From the NCBI GenBank assembly GCA_029762595.1, contig JARVGJ010000002.1:97477-161476 (forward strand): DNA of 64,000 nucleotides. The letters are read 5' to 3'. Made by a program: the position numbers and the translations under genes. This stretch comes from Methanolobus sp. Its GTDB lineage: Archaea > Halobacteriota > Methanosarcinia > Methanosarcinales > Methanosarcinaceae. Below the pieces are notes generated by a model, which was not told the DNA's origin, made no database searches, and saw only the letters and a list, made by a program, of their open reading frames with translations. Positions 8,084 to 18,196 of the stretch are shown one piece after another (the first letter of the stretch is position 1; every line of letters begins with the position of its first letter).

Positions 8084-9586
8084 TTGATTATTGTGACAGA
8101 CCAAAGATCACTTCTCCCGATAAAGAAATATCTTCTAAGTCTTAAGCCATGTGCACATGGCGGACTGATCAGAAAAAGTTCCCAGAGCTATGGGATACCT
8201 GAATCTGAAATACTGGATGCCAGCGCAAGCTTGAATCCTTTTGGAACACCATTTGAACAAACCTGTCCTGAACTTGATCTCCAGGAACTTCTAATGACGG
8301 GTATTGAAAAACTGGAACAGTACCCGGATAACAGATACCTGGAATATAGGAAAGCAGCCGCCGGATTTGTAGGAATGGGCATCACATGTGAGAACATTGT
8401 CCCCGGAAACGGGTCCACTGAAATAATAAGGCTTGTTGCTGAATGTGTTATAGCAGAAGGAGATGTCGTACTTATTCCCCGTCCGACATTCAGTGAGTAT
8501 GAGATGCAGTGCGGGGTCATGGGGGCACAGATCAGATATGTGGACCAGGACGAGATATTCGACCTTGAGGATGAAATTCTTGATGCGGTAAAAATGATCT
8601 TTGTGTGCAATCCCAACAACCCCACAGGAAGACTGCACTTAAAGCAACGTATCGGGGAATTTGCAGATCGTTGTGCATCCCATAGGACAATCCTTTTTGT
8701 GGACGAGGCATTCATAGAACTGGCTGATCCTGAACAAACGGTTGCTGACCTTGTTGAGGATAATGATTATCTTTTCATCCAGCGCTCCCTTACAAAAGCC
8801 TTTGCGATACCCGGTATCAGGATGGGCTTTGGAATAGCTTCCAGTAAGTTTGCCTGTGTGCTCAACAATGCCCGGCTCTCCTGGAACATGGGATGCATCG
8901 CCGATACTGTGGCAACTGCCCTTTTGAACATGGAAGGTGGGGTTAACAGCAAATATCTTAAGGATTCCAGGGATTTCATAGCACAGGAACGTGAATTCCT
9001 CATGAATAGACTTTCACGCAGGGGTTTCAAGCCCTTTGAGAGCAGTGTGAATTATATTTTTGTGGATATATCTGAACTTTCCCTTGATTCTGCCGAACTT
9101 GCAGAACGTATGGCATCGCATGGGGTTTTGATCCGTGATTGCAGCTCTTTCCAGGATATAGGAAAGGACTACATAAGAATAGCTATTCGCAACAGACAGG
9201 AAAACGAACGTATAGCATCCACTATCCGGCAGGTGATATACGAATGGGGACGTGAGCAGGCAAAGATGCAGCTGGAAGAGAATATAAGGGTGGCATCAAA
9301 CTGTGGTAGCATGGGCAGCAATACAGAATGTGATTATTACCCGTGCCACTTTAAAGGACAGGATTGTACCTTCTGTTTCTGTCCTTTCTATCCATGTGAG
9401 GACGCCCGTACAGGTGGCAGCTGGGTGGAAAGTTCCAGTGGTGGACAGGTATGGAGCTGCCTGAACTGCAACATAGTACATGAACAGCCGACAGTTGATG
9501 AACTCCTGTCGGTATTTACTGCAGAAGGATTAAGTGAGGAAAGTATCAGGAAGGCATGGAATAGCATTATGGAGAACCGATTATGA
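8084..9586 (+). CDS. cobD: Threonine-phosphate decarboxylase/kinase CobD
   Basis: A 500-residue PLP enzyme with a C-terminal Cys-rich domain, matching the M. mazei MM2060 architecture. It is predicted to phosphorylate L-threonine and decarboxylate threonine phosphate to (R)-1-aminopropan-2-ol O-phosphate, the linker of the cobamide nucleotide loop. Key parts are GNGSTEII (phosphate cup), NPNNPTG, DEAFIELAD, SLTKAFAIPG with Lys238 as the Schiff base, and IRIAIRNR. The C-terminal domain (residues about 405-470) has CDYYPCHFKGQDCTFCFCPF and WSCLNCN. The TTG start is set by the TATA spacing; a GTG at 8093 is the alternative. cbiB overlaps the stop by four bases. Confidence 0.9.
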   Translation: MIIVTDQRSLLPIKKYLLSLKPCAHGGLIRKSSQSYGIPESEILDASASLNPFGTPFEQTCPELDLQELLMTGIEKLEQYPDNRYLEYRKAAAGFVGMGITCENIVPGNGSTEIIRLVAECVIAEGDVVLIPRPTFSEYEMQCGVMGAQIRYVDQDEIFDLEDEILDAVKMIFVCNPNNPTGRLHLKQRIGEFADRCASHRTILFVDEAFIELADPEQTVADLVEDNDYLFIQRSLTKAFAIPGIRMGFGIASSKFACVLNNARLSWNMGCIADTVATALLNMEGGVNSKYLKDSRDFIAQEREFLMNRLSRRGFKPFESSVNYIFVDISELSLDSAELAERMASHGVLIRDCSSFQDIGKDYIRIAIRNRQENERIASTIRQVIYEWGREQAKMQLEENIRVASNCGSMGSNTECDYYPCHFKGQDCTFCFCPFYPCEDARTGGSWVESSSGGQVWSCLNCNIVHEQPTVDELLSVFTAEGLSEESIRKAWNSIMENRL

Positions 9587-10572
9587 TTCCTCCGGTGCAG
9601 GTCGATGCAACGGAATTGCTTATCGTGCTTCTGCTGGCATATGTCCTGGACCTCGTATTCAATGAACCACCCGCATCCGTGCATCCCGTTGTATGGATGG
9701 GAAAGTTGATTTCCTTTTTCAAGAAGAATGCTCCCATGGCCCACAGGAAGCTCTATGGTATATTCATGGGGCTGTGTACCATACTATTTGGAGCTATCCT
9801 GGCCTATATTGTATTGTATTTCATGGGAATGGAAAGTGTCCCTTCTCCATTACGCTATCTGGTTGCTGCTTATTTCCTCAAGGCAACATTTGCCATACGC
9901 TGTCTCTATGAGGCTGCAAATGAGGTACGGGCGGAAATGGATGCGGGAAATCTCGATGGTGCAAGGTCTAAACTGTCCATGTATGTAAGCAGGGACACGT
10001 CTGCACTTGATGAAGGACATATCTCCTCTGCGATAATCGAAACAACATCTGAGAACTTTGTTGATGGTATCCTTTCACCCCTTTTGTTCTACGCATGCTT
10101 TGGACCTTTTGGTTTGATAGCTGCATATATCTTCAAGGCAACAAGCACCCTTGACTCCATGGTAGGTTACAAGGATGAGCGCCACAGGGAAATAGGCTGG
10201 TTCTCCGCAAGGTTTGACGATGTGCTTAACTGGGTGCCTGCCCGCTTGTCATTGTTTTTCATTTTCGCAGCAACCTTGCTTATCAGGCTATTCTACAGGG
10301 GACCAAAAAGAGTGGATCCAATATGTTCTTTAAGGAGTGGTTTTGCTGAAGGTTTGAAAACACCGTCCCCAAACTCAGGGTATCCAATGGCTTCAGTAGC
10401 CGGAGCCCTTGGGGTGAAACTTGAAAAACCGGGTACATATGTGCTGGGAAGGGATTTTGTTTATCCTGTCTCAGAAGATATAAAAGTGACTTCATGGATA
10501 ATACTTATAGCATCGTTATTTACTATAATCATATCTTCAATTATAATACTGATCTGGTCTATACAGACCTGA
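9583..10572 (+). CDS. cbiB: Adenosylcobinamide-phosphate synthase CbiB
   Basis: A 329-residue integral membrane protein that joins aminopropanol phosphate (the CobD product) to adenosylcobyric acid, giving adenosylcobinamide phosphate. Typical features are the N-terminal DLVFNEPPASVHPVVWMGK, the SRDTSALDEGHISSAIIET region, FVDGILSPLLFY, and TPSPNSGYPMASVAGAL near the end. Several membrane helices are visible (residues about 11-30, 60-80, 155-175, 215-235, 300-325). It overlaps cobD by ATGA, so the two are translationally coupled. Standard length for the family. Confidence 0.95.
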   Translation: MIPPVQVDATELLIVLLLAYVLDLVFNEPPASVHPVVWMGKLISFFKKNAPMAHRKLYGIFMGLCTILFGAILAYIVLYFMGMESVPSPLRYLVAAYFLKATFAIRCLYEAANEVRAEMDAGNLDGARSKLSMYVSRDTSALDEGHISSAIIETTSENFVDGILSPLLFYACFGPFGLIAAYIFKATSTLDSMVGYKDERHREIGWFSARFDDVLNWVPARLSLFFIFAATLLIRLFYRGPKRVDPICSLRSGFAEGLKTPSPNSGYPMASVAGALGVKLEKPGTYVLGRDFVYPVSEDIKVTSWIILIASLFTIIISSIIILIWSIQT

Positions 10573-10611
10573 ATATCAGTATAATTAATAACAGACCTGA
10601 AAGTGATGGCA

Positions 10612-11214
10612 ATGAAATTATCGGATATAGAATCAAATGACCTGAAAAAGAACCAATCAAAAGAATTGGAAGGTGAGGTTACCAGGGATATAATAGATAT
10701 TCTTGAAGAAGAAGGAATTACCGTCCGGATGCTCGTTGATACTGCACTGGAGCTGTATGCCCCGCACCCGGGACTGGAAACAAAGGAACTTGCAGAGGAG
10801 AGATTTCTTTCAGAATTGGATATTGCCCTGTCCGATCCAAACCTCTGTCTGCTCATCTATTCCGGGATACTGCTTGAAAAAGAAGGTCGTGATGGCAGAT
10901 TACCCAATATCAGCAAAAGTTCCTATGAAAAAGACCTGACGTTCATAATAGCAGATGAGGTACTTGGAATGAGCATATCCAAATATATCAGTGGTGACAA
11001 AGGCATGTTCGAATTTGTACGCTTTGACAAACAAAAGCCAGGTATACTCGCCAAACTTGGTCCCTTCATGGATGATATAATAGGTGGGCTCGTTGGAGGT
11101 GTTTCTGCCAATATGTACACAAGGGCTATGGCAGAGGCAGCAGGTACTTCAGGTAAGAGCAGTAAAAAAGAAAAAAAAGAACCTCAGATCAAGAGTGATG
11201 TGATAGCAGGATGA
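10612..11214 (+). CDS. cobZ: Alpha-ribazole phosphatase CobZ
   Basis: A 200-residue protein of the phosphatidylglycerophosphatase A-like fold. In M. mazei the gene between cbiB and cobS encodes CobZ, an alpha-ribazole-5'-phosphate phosphatase that replaces bacterial CobC. Visible features are EEEGITVRMLVDTALELYAPHPGL and the central ADEVLGMSISKYI, then GPFMDDIIGGLVGG. The tail is lysine-rich and probably disordered. ATG at 10612 is preferred because GTGAT stands four bases before it; GTG at 10603 and ATG at 10606 are alternatives. The stop overlaps the cobS start by four bases. Confidence 0.85.
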   Translation: MKLSDIESNDLKKNQSKELEGEVTRDIIDILEEEGITVRMLVDTALELYAPHPGLETKELAEERFLSELDIALSDPNLCLLIYSGILLEKEGRDGRLPNISKSSYEKDLTFIIADEVLGMSISKYISGDKGMFEFVRFDKQKPGILAKLGPFMDDIIGGLVGGVSANMYTRAMAEAAGTSGKSSKKEKKEPQIKSDVIAG

Positions 11215-12035
11215 ACGCATTCTTACTGGCCCTTCGTTCAAGTTTTGGATTCCTTTCAACCATTCCTGTGGGAATTTCCATGGAGGGACTGGATGAGTTT
11301 TTCAAGAGGACCTACCTGCATCTTGTAGTGGGCATAGTCCTTGGTCTTATTATGGGGGCTGTGGCCTATGTACTTGTAAGTTATGTGTCTGCTCCGATTG
11401 CTGTAGTACTGCTAATTGCTTTTGTCTATTATATTACCGGTCTTAATCACCTCGATGGCATGGCAGACCTGGGCGACGGGCTGACTGCCCATGGATCTGT
11501 AGAGAAGAAGCTCAAAGCCCTCAAGGATATGTCCCTGGGTATTGGAGGAGTTGCTTATGCTGCCCTCACAATAATAGCATTCTATGCTGTCCTGATATCA
11601 CTTTATAATGAGGCTTCGGTTGTCTACACAAATACTGTTGATGTAGCCCGCATATTCTTCTTTGCGATGTTCATTTCGGAAGTAAGTGCAATGCAGTCAA
11701 TGCTGACTATCGCTGCATTTGGGAAATCGATACATGAAGGTCTGGGTTCTATACTTATTAAAAATACCACCGTATCTAAATACCTTATAGGCTTTGTAAT
11801 TGGTAGTATTGCGTGTACTGGAGCATCTATGTACCTGGGTTTCGGGCTTTTGACCGGTATCCTTGCATTTGTGGCTTCTATCGTTGCAACACTGATATTG
11901 CTGAATGTGAGCAACAGGCATTTTGGCGGTGTGAATGGTGATGTCATCGGCGCTTCAAATGAGATTGGCAGAATAATAGCTTTGATAACTATCACACTGG
12001 TACTAATGTACGGAGGTATTGTTTGGACTCTATAA
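11211..12035 (+). CDS. cobS: Adenosylcobinamide-GDP ribazoletransferase CobS
   Basis: A 274-residue polytopic membrane enzyme that joins adenosylcobinamide-GDP to alpha-ribazole, the last condensing step of cobamide synthesis. Family hallmarks are FGFLSTIPVG near the N-terminus, GLNHLDGMADLGDGL (the DGxAD metal-binding motif) around residue 80-95, and NRHFGGVNGDVIGASNEIGR near the C-terminus. Six or so hydrophobic helices separate these. It overlaps cobZ by ATGA and cobY by 13 bases, so the operon is tightly packed. Confidence 0.95.
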   Translation: MNAFLLALRSSFGFLSTIPVGISMEGLDEFFKRTYLHLVVGIVLGLIMGAVAYVLVSYVSAPIAVVLLIAFVYYITGLNHLDGMADLGDGLTAHGSVEKKLKALKDMSLGIGGVAYAALTIIAFYAVLISLYNEASVVYTNTVDVARIFFFAMFISEVSAMQSMLTIAAFGKSIHEGLGSILIKNTTVSKYLIGFVIGSIACTGASMYLGFGLLTGILAFVASIVATLILLNVSNRHFGGVNGDVIGASNEIGRIIALITITLVLMYGGIVWTL

Positions 12036-12652
12036 TAATGGCAGGTGGATTTGGAAGCAGACTTGGAATGGGGGAAAAACCATGTGTGGGGTTACTTGGA
12101 AAACCTCTTATATCGTATGTTATCGAAACACTGCAGATGACCGAAAGTATTGATGATATATATGTTGCAGTGTCCCCTGCGACCCCACAAACAGCATCAT
12201 TTGTCAGAAATGAATATGTTGATAAAGTAAAAGTAATACCAACTGGCGGGGGCAATTATGTAGGGGATATGGTATATGCAGTGAAGACAGCAGGAATCAA
12301 GGATCCGCTTATGATCCTCATGGCCGATCTCCCTCTTCTGACACCCGTTCTCCTTGAAAGGGTGATAGAAGAGTACAAGGAATGCGGCAAACCGGCAATG
12401 TCTATATTCTCTCCCATATCCGTCTGTAAAAGTCTGGGTATCAGGCCTGATACTGTCTTTAACTGGGATGGTAAGCTAATAGTGCCATCAGGTATCAACA
12501 TACTGGATGGAAGTGATGTTGAACATGAGCAGGAATATGTCAGCCTCGTTCTGAAAAATATCGAGATTGCTCTTAATGTCAATACTCCCAATGATCTTCA
12601 ACGCTGTAAGGAAATGCTTCTTGAAAGGAAATCAGGAGCAATAAAGAACTGA
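12023..12652 (+). CDS. cobY: Adenosylcobinamide-phosphate guanylyltransferase CobY
   Basis: A 209-residue nucleotidyltransferase of the archaeal CobY type, which activates adenosylcobinamide phosphate with GTP and substitutes for the bacterial CobU. The N-terminal MDSIIMAGGFGSRLGMGEKP is the GTP-binding loop, LMADLPLLTP carries the metal-binding aspartate, and ALNVNTPNDL lies near the end, as in MobA/GlmU-like enzymes. It is the last gene of the cobamide group; no further gene follows for about 500 bp. Confidence 0.93.
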   Translation: MDSIIMAGGFGSRLGMGEKPCVGLLGKPLISYVIETLQMTESIDDIYVAVSPATPQTASFVRNEYVDKVKVIPTGGGNYVGDMVYAVKTAGIKDPLMILMADLPLLTPVLLERVIEEYKECGKPAMSIFSPISVCKSLGIRPDTVFNWDGKLIVPSGINILDGSDVEHEQEYVSLVLKNIEIALNVNTPNDLQRCKEMLLERKSGAIKN

Positions 12653-13157
12653 TAATGTAAAAGCGATTCTCTTCCATTTTAACATCTGCAGCCTTGCCAT
12701 ACCATTTATATCTGATAAGTTCAAATATTTATAGGCACAGGGTAGAAAGACTTGTATGTCCGGGTGGTTGGAACATCATCGTGCATCTTTTTGCATATAA
12801 AGAGGTGCCTATACACATTCATCTATACACATTCATTATTTATTTTTGTTATAGTATTCTGTGTATTTTTCCGGACAATTCATTAGTTTATATGTGGCAA
12901 TCTGTTTTTTGATTTTTGTTTGTTTGTTTTCTTTATTTTGAAGTGTATATGTGGCTCGAAACCCTTAAGTATGTTATCTTTGCCCTTTATTGAAAATCAA
13001 TGTTTTCAGATTAATCAGTTCAGACAAAGCAACCCGTATAAAACAATTCAGCATATCCCTGTGCAATATATTTAAATCGAATATTGTAGTAGGCTTATCA
13101 AAATCGAATGTATTATTGAACATAATCACAATTTACTTTCAGCATGGAGCATACCAT
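12653..13157. other. Intergenic region with inverted repeat and tandem 14-mer
   Basis: No convincing gene. AAATATTTATA at 12723-12733 looks like a TATA box. TATAGGCAC (12730-12738) and GTGCCTATA (12805-12813) form a perfect 9-bp inverted repeat around 66 bases. CTATACACATTCAT is repeated exactly twice in tandem at 12809-12836. A second AT-rich promoter (ATATATTTAAATCG, about 13066-13079) probably serves ileS. A short open frame at 12694-12912 has no protein-like features. Confidence 0.45.
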
Positions 13158-16100
13158 ATGATAGAGGAGATCACCAACCAGTACGACCCGCAGAAAATAG
13201 AGAAGAAGATACATGATTTCTGGACAGAGGTCGATGCCTACTCTAAGGTACGTGAGCACAGAAAAGGTGGAAAAAGGTTTTTTTTCGTAGACGGACCCCC
13301 ATATACCACCGGGCATATACACCTTGGAACTGCATGGAACAAGATAATCAAGGATTCTATCTTAAGATACCGTTCAATGAACGGTTTTGATATAGTTGAC
13401 CGTGCAGGCTGGGACATGCATGGTCTTCCTATAGAGGTGAAAGTAGAAGGAGAACTTGGTTTTAAATCCAAGAAGGACATTGAATCCTATGGTGTGGGTA
13501 ACTTCATCGAAAAATGCAAGGAATTCGCCCTTACACAGAAAGATGACATGACCGATCAGTTCCAGATGCTTGGTGCATGGCTTAACTGGAAAGATCCTTA
13601 TATGACCCTGAAGGACGAGTACATCGAAGCTGCATGGTGGACACTCAAACAGGCACAGGACAAGAAACTGCTTGAACTGGGTAAACGAGTGGTTAACTGG
13701 TGTCCCCGTTGTGAAACCGCTATTGCTGATTCAGAGGTGGAATATGAGGACAGGACAGACCCTTCCATATTCGTAAAATTTCCGATACTCGGTGAAGAGA
13801 ACACCTATGTTGTCATATGGACAACAACTCCCTGGACCATTCCTTCCAACGTGGCTGTTGCGGTGCACCCTTCCTTTGAGTATGCAAAGGTAAAGGCTGT
13901 GGCTTCTGATGGCAGGGAAGATGTACTTATCATAGCTTCTGAGCTTGTGGATACTGTACTCAAAAAAGGCAGGTATGCTGACTATGAATTACTTGGCACA
14001 ATGCTTGGCGAGGATCTGATTTCCCTTGAATACGCAAGTCCGCTTGCAGACCTTGTACCAAGACAGGCAGAAATGGAGCACGGCATATATCTGGCAGATT
14101 TTGTAACTGCTGAAAATACCGGTTGTGTGCACATCGCCCCGGGACATGGAATGGATGACTTTGATGTCGGCAAGAAGCACGGTCTTCCCATCTTCTGTCC
14201 AGTGGGTCCGGATGGGCGTTATACAGAAGCTGCAGGGGAATATGCCGGCATGCATATCCGCGAGGCTAACAGGGTTGTCATTGAAGACCTCAATGAGCGT
14301 GGCAATCTCTTATCTGAGGGTACCATTGAACACAGGTACGGACATTGCTGGCGATGTAAGACACCTATCATTTACCTTGCTACTGAACAGTGGTTCATCA
14401 AGATAGGTGAACTTAAGGAGCAGATGCTGTCTGAGATAGAACAGGTAAAATGGTATCCTGAATGGGCCGGATCTGCAAGGTTCAGGGACTGGGTAGAAGG
14501 AGCTCGTGACTGGTGCATATCCCGCCAGAGATACTGGGGTATACCAATCCCGGTATGGAAGTGCAGTAGTTGTGACAGGATACATGTTATAGGTACCAAG
14601 CAAGAGCTTCAGGAAATGTCAGGGATAACTGAGGATGTCGAATTGCACAGGCCATATGTTGATGAATTACTCCTTGACTGTGAATGTGGCGGAAAGATGA
14701 AGCGTGTGGAAGATGTCTTTGACGTCTGGTTCGATTCTGCCGTTGCATCATGGGCAACCCTGAGGTTCCCACAGCAAAGGGAAGAATTCGATAAGTGGTG
14801 GCCTGCAGATTTCATCACAGAAGGACAGGATCAGACTCGGGGATGGTTCTATTCCCAGCTGGGTGCCAGTATGGTGGCATTTGGAAAAGCTCCTTACAAG
14901 AGTGTGCTTATGCATGGTTTCACTCTTGATGGGGAAGGCAGGAAGATGTCCAAGAGCCTGGGTAATGTCATTGCGCCAGGTGATGTCATAGAGAAATTTG
15001 GTGCAGACACGCTACGCAGTTTCGTATTATCTTCAAGTGCGCCATGGGAGGATCTTAAGTTTGTGACAGGGGAACTTGGTAATATAAACCGGACGCTCAA
15101 CATCCTATGGAATGTGTATCGTTTCCCGTTGCCTTACATGGCCCTTGACAGATTCGATCCATCAGAAGTATCCTTTATATCTGTTATGCCACACCTGCGC
15201 AAGGAGGACAGGTGGATCCTTTCCAGAGCACAGTCACTGGTTGCAGAAGTCGATGAGGCCATGTCCAGATGTACATTGCACAAGGCACTGAGGTCTATCA
15301 GTGAGTTCGTTCTTGAAGACCTTTCAAGGTGGTATATACAGCTCATCAGGCCAAGGACATGGGTTGAGGCCGATGATCCGGACAAACTTGCGGTCTATCG
15401 CGTACTGTATGATGTTTTTGTCCTTATCTCTAAAGTAATAGCGCCTTTCATGCCACACCTGGCTGAGGAGATGTACCAGAACCTTGTTGGGAATGTCTAC
15501 CCGGACGCACCGATAACAGTCCATATGACCGACTGGCCGGTAGTGGACGAATCCCTTGTGGACAAGGACCTGGAAACGCACATGGATATGGTCCGTTCAA
15601 TAGTGGAAGCTGCATCCAATGCAAGGCAGAAGGTTGGAAGGAAGCTTAGATGGCCAGTGTCACGTATTGTGCTCTCGCCAGTGAACCAGCAGGCTGCAGA
15701 TGCGGTAGTGGACCTTAAGTCAGTTCTTATGGACCAGACTAATTCAAAGGATATCGTGCTAACTGCAATAGGTGAGTCATGGGATGAACTGGGCTTTGAG
15801 GCAAATCCTGATCCCGGTGCCATAGGACCTGTATTCAAGGGCGATGCCGGTAAGGTCATTGGAGCAATAAAAAGTGCCAATGCTGGAGAGCTTAAAAAAT
15901 CCCTGGCACTTCATGATCAGTTAGAGCTGCAGATCGCCGGGGCTTCGGTTACCATCAAACCTGAGATGGTCAATTTCACAGAGACATTGCCGGAAATGGT
16001 TGCAAGTGCCCAGTCAGTTGCAGGTATCATCTATGTGGATGCAAATCTCACCAGGGATATCGAGTCAGAAGGTTTTGCACGTGAGGTTATCCGCAGGGTG

Positions 16101-16334
16101 CAGGATATGAGAAAAGAGCTCAACCTTGCCGTGGATGATAACATCAGGTCTCATATACAGATAAATGATGAAAGGGTGCTTGATCTTGTACTTGACAGGG
16201 AACAGTTCATTGCAAAAGAGACCCGTGCAAATGTGCAGGTCATAGGCCTTGATCTGGATACATCAGGTTCCCTTGAGAAGGACTGGGAAGTTGAAGGTAT
16301 TTCCATGAAGATCGGCATATCCAGGGCTAAATGA
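13158..16334 (+). CDS. ileS: Isoleucyl-tRNA synthetase
   Basis: A 1058-residue class I synthetase that charges tRNA-Ile. The ATP-binding HIGH variant is [10 protein letters not shown] (residues about 50-60), the CP1 editing domain includes [18 protein letters not shown], and the KMSKS loop is [10 protein letters not shown]. The tRNA-binding C-terminal half has [13 protein letters not shown] and continues to a standard archaeal C-terminus. The ATG at 13158 ([12 protein letters not shown]) has GGAG upstream and matches the family length. An in-frame extension to 12990 would add 56 low-quality residues and is rejected. Confidence 0.97.
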   Translation: MIEEITNQYDPQKIEKKIHDFWTEVDAYSKVREHRKGGKRFFFVDGPPYTTGHIHLGTAWNKIIKDSILRYRSMNGFDIVDRAGWDMHGLPIEVKVEGELGFKSKKDIESYGVGNFIEKCKEFALTQKDDMTDQFQMLGAWLNWKDPYMTLKDEYIEAAWWTLKQAQDKKLLELGKRVVNWCPRCETAIADSEVEYEDRTDPSIFVKFPILGEENTYVVIWTTTPWTIPSNVAVAVHPSFEYAKVKAVASDGREDVLIIASELVDTVLKKGRYADYELLGTMLGEDLISLEYASPLADLVPRQAEMEHGIYLADFVTAENTGCVHIAPGHGMDDFDVGKKHGLPIFCPVGPDGRYTEAAGEYAGMHIREANRVVIEDLNERGNLLSEGTIEHRYGHCWRCKTPIIYLATEQWFIKIGELKEQMLSEIEQVKWYPEWAGSARFRDWVEGARDWCISRQRYWGIPIPVWKCSSCDRIHVIGTKQELQEMSGITEDVELHRPYVDELLLDCECGGKMKRVEDVFDVWFDSAVASWATLRFPQQREEFDKWWPADFITEGQDQTRGWFYSQLGASMVAFGKAPYKSVLMHGFTLDGEGRKMSKSLGNVIAPGDVIEKFGADTLRSFVLSSSAPWEDLKFVTGELGNINRTLNILWNVYRFPLPYMALDRFDPSEVSFISVMPHLRKEDRWILSRAQSLVAEVDEAMSRCTLHKALRSISEFVLEDLSRWYIQLIRPRTWVEADDPDKLAVYRVLYDVFVLISKVIAPFMPHLAEEMYQNLVGNVYPDAPITVHMTDWPVVDESLVDKDLETHMDMVRSIVEAASNARQKVGRKLRWPVSRIVLSPVNQQAADAVVDLKSVLMDQTNSKDIVLTAIGESWDELGFEANPDPGAIGPVFKGDAGKVIGAIKSANAGELKKSLALHDQLELQIAGASVTIKPEMVNFTETLPEMVASAQSVAGIIYVDANLTRDIESEGFAREVIRRVQDMRKELNLAVDDNIRSHIQINDERVLDLVLDREQFIAKETRANVQVIGLDLDTSGSLEKDWEVEGISMKIGISRAK

Positions 16335-16340
16335 GGAAAT

Positions 16341-16970
16341 ATGGACTTTAAGGAATGGGAACCCATTTACAAATCCATATTAGAGGATATGGGCTTTAGC
16401 AGGGAAGGTGATGAGCAGGCAGCTCTCATCCTCTCCGGCATGCTCACTTCGTTTAATTCTGCAAAGCTCAGCGATCTTGAGCATCTGATCAAAGGTAAGG
16501 ATATCCTTGTTTGCGGTAATGCTCCTGGTCTTAATAAAGAGCTTGAGCAAATAGATATGCAAAGCTTTGTAGTTATTGCAGCTGACGGTGCAACGACTGC
16601 ATTGGTTGATAATGATCTAACGCCGGATATCATAGTCACTGATCTGGATGGTGATGTTGACAAAGAGATCATTGCCAACAGGAATGGAGCTTTGGTCGTA
16701 GTCCATGCTCACGGTGATAATATAGATAAACTTAGAAAATATATACCCTTACTGACATTCTTAATAGGCAGTACCCAGGCCTCACCCCTGTATAATGTTC
16801 ACAATTTCGGAGGTTTTAGTGATGGTGACAGATGTGTTTTCCTGGCAGATGAATTCGGCGCTGTCTCCATAACCCTTATAGGTTTTGACCTTGATGATAA
16901 GAATGTCAACCCAATAAAGAAAAAGAAACTTCAATGGGCCCGTAAGCTAATTGATCAGTTGGAGAGTTAG
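16341..16970 (+). CDS. mptE: 6-hydroxymethyl-7,8-dihydropterin pyrophosphokinase MptE-like
   Basis: A 209-residue protein of the DUF115/MptE type, which in methanogens makes the pyrophosphorylated pterin precursor of tetrahydromethanopterin or tetrahydrosarcinapterin, the C1 carrier of methanogenesis. Typical parts are DILVCGNAPGL, VVIAADGATTAL, DIIVTDLDGD and VVHAHGDN, then NFGGFSDGDRCVFLA near the end. It begins six bases after the ileS stop and is probably co-transcribed with ileS. Length is as expected for archaeal MptE. Confidence 0.88.
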   Translation: MDFKEWEPIYKSILEDMGFSREGDEQAALILSGMLTSFNSAKLSDLEHLIKGKDILVCGNAPGLNKELEQIDMQSFVVIAADGATTALVDNDLTPDIIVTDLDGDVDKEIIANRNGALVVVHAHGDNIDKLRKYIPLLTFLIGSTQASPLYNVHNFGGFSDGDRCVFLADEFGAVSITLIGFDLDDKNVNPIKKKKLQWARKLIDQLES

Positions 16971-17068
16971 TTTTATAATTTGTCTCGTTCATTTTTTTAA
17001 AATTAATTATGTATGCTGTTTTATGAGAATCTATTTATATTTCCGTTATAAATATCTACAGGAGTTTC

Positions 17069-18196
17069 ATGCAAACACTTGTGATCTGTATTGACAGGGA
17101 TAATGACCTGGGTGACAAAGCAAACGTCACAGCGCCTCTTATAGGTAAAGAAGCGAACATAGAGGCAGCAGTCAGGCTTGCAACTGCAGATCCCGAAGAT
17201 TCAGATACCAACACCATCTTCGGAGGTGTGAAGATACTGGACGAATTGCTTGCACAGGGCATAGATGCTGAGATCATCACCCTTGCAGGAGACAGGAACA
17301 TTGGTATAATCTCTGATCAGAAGATTGCAAACCAGCTTGATATCCTTTTAAAAAGATTTTCGGCCGAATCAGCCATATTCGTTTCCGATGGTGCTGAAGA
17401 TGAAACATTGCTTCCCATTGTACAGTCAAGAATTAAGATCGATTCTGTGAGACGTATCGTGGTAATGCAGAGCGCTAATCTTGAAAGCACATACTATATA
17501 ATCAAACATGCTTTCAACGATCCAAAAATTTCCCAGACCTTCTTTGTCCCCCTGGGGCTTGCATCTTTGATATATGCTTTTTTCCTGTTGATCGACTATT
17601 CCCAGGGTGCTATCATAGGTATTCTTGCTGCCATAGGTCTTTACATGCTATATAGGGGATTCAATGATACAGTTGATCTTTACTGGGAAAAGCTTAAGGA
17701 TTCTTTCTATTCAGGAAGAATGACATTTTTTACCTATACTGCGGCAGTTTTCTTTGTCTTGCTGGCTACATTGCTGGGCCTTATGGATGTATGGTCTCTT
17801 TACACTTCAGGGGGAATATGGTACTATGGGATAGTTCCTCTGCTGACAACTTTTATTCACAAGACCATATGGATCTATGTCCTGGCAATACTCTTTGCAC
17901 ATGCAGGAAAAATAATTGATTGCAAACAGCGAGGATACCCTTCAGGTATGTATATGATACCTGCTTTTTTTGTGCTTTCCCTTGGTTTGTTATTCTGGGG
18001 CGCTACAAGTTTTCTCATATCGATCAATCCTGTGCTTGCAGAAGATGGTGTTAATCCAGGATCGGGGATACAAATATTTATTTATTCCATAGTTTTTGCC
18101 ATTATTCTTGCGCTTATAGGTCTTAGGTTCTCCAATAATCTTCAAGCAAGTGAAAAAAGGTCGAAAAGGTTAAATGATGCAGGAAAGAGAAAATAA
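17069..18196 (+). CDS. DUF373 family membrane protein
   Basis: A 375-residue protein. The cytosolic N-terminal domain (residues 1-145) begins TLVICIDRDNDLGDKANV and includes DPEDSDTNTIFGGVKI and ITLAGDRNIG, signatures of archaeal DUF373. The second half has six or so membrane helices (residues about 165-345), and the tail is basic. The function is unknown; the acidic DxDxD-like start suggests metal or nucleotide binding, which is inference. GGAG precedes the ATG. The last 23 bases overlap the nucleoside phosphorylase gene, so the two are probably co-expressed. Confidence 0.8.
   Translation: MQTLVICIDRDNDLGDKANVTAPLIGKEANIEAAVRLATADPEDSDTNTIFGGVKILDELLAQGIDAEIITLAGDRNIGIISDQKIANQLDILLKRFSAESAIFVSDGAEDETLLPIVQSRIKIDSVRRIVVMQSANLESTYYIIKHAFNDPKISQTFFVPLGLASLIYAFFLLIDYSQGAIIGILAAIGLYMLYRGFNDTVDLYWEKLKDSFYSGRMTFFTYTAAVFFVLLATLLGLMDVWSLYTSGGIWYYGIVPLLTTFIHKTIWIYVLAILFAHAGKIIDCKQRGYPSGMYMIPAFFVLSLGLLFWGATSFLISINPVLAEDGVNPGSGIQIFIYSIVFAIILALIGLRFSNNLQASEKRSKRLNDAGKRK

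Noticed and set aside
12694..12912. 72-codon frame after cobY
   Set aside because: It spans the inverted repeat and tandem repeat and shows no protein-like features.
12990..13157. 56-codon N-terminal extension of IleS
   Set aside because: It is open but AT-rich and unlike any IleS start. The ATG at 13158 has GGAG upstream and gives the normal family length.
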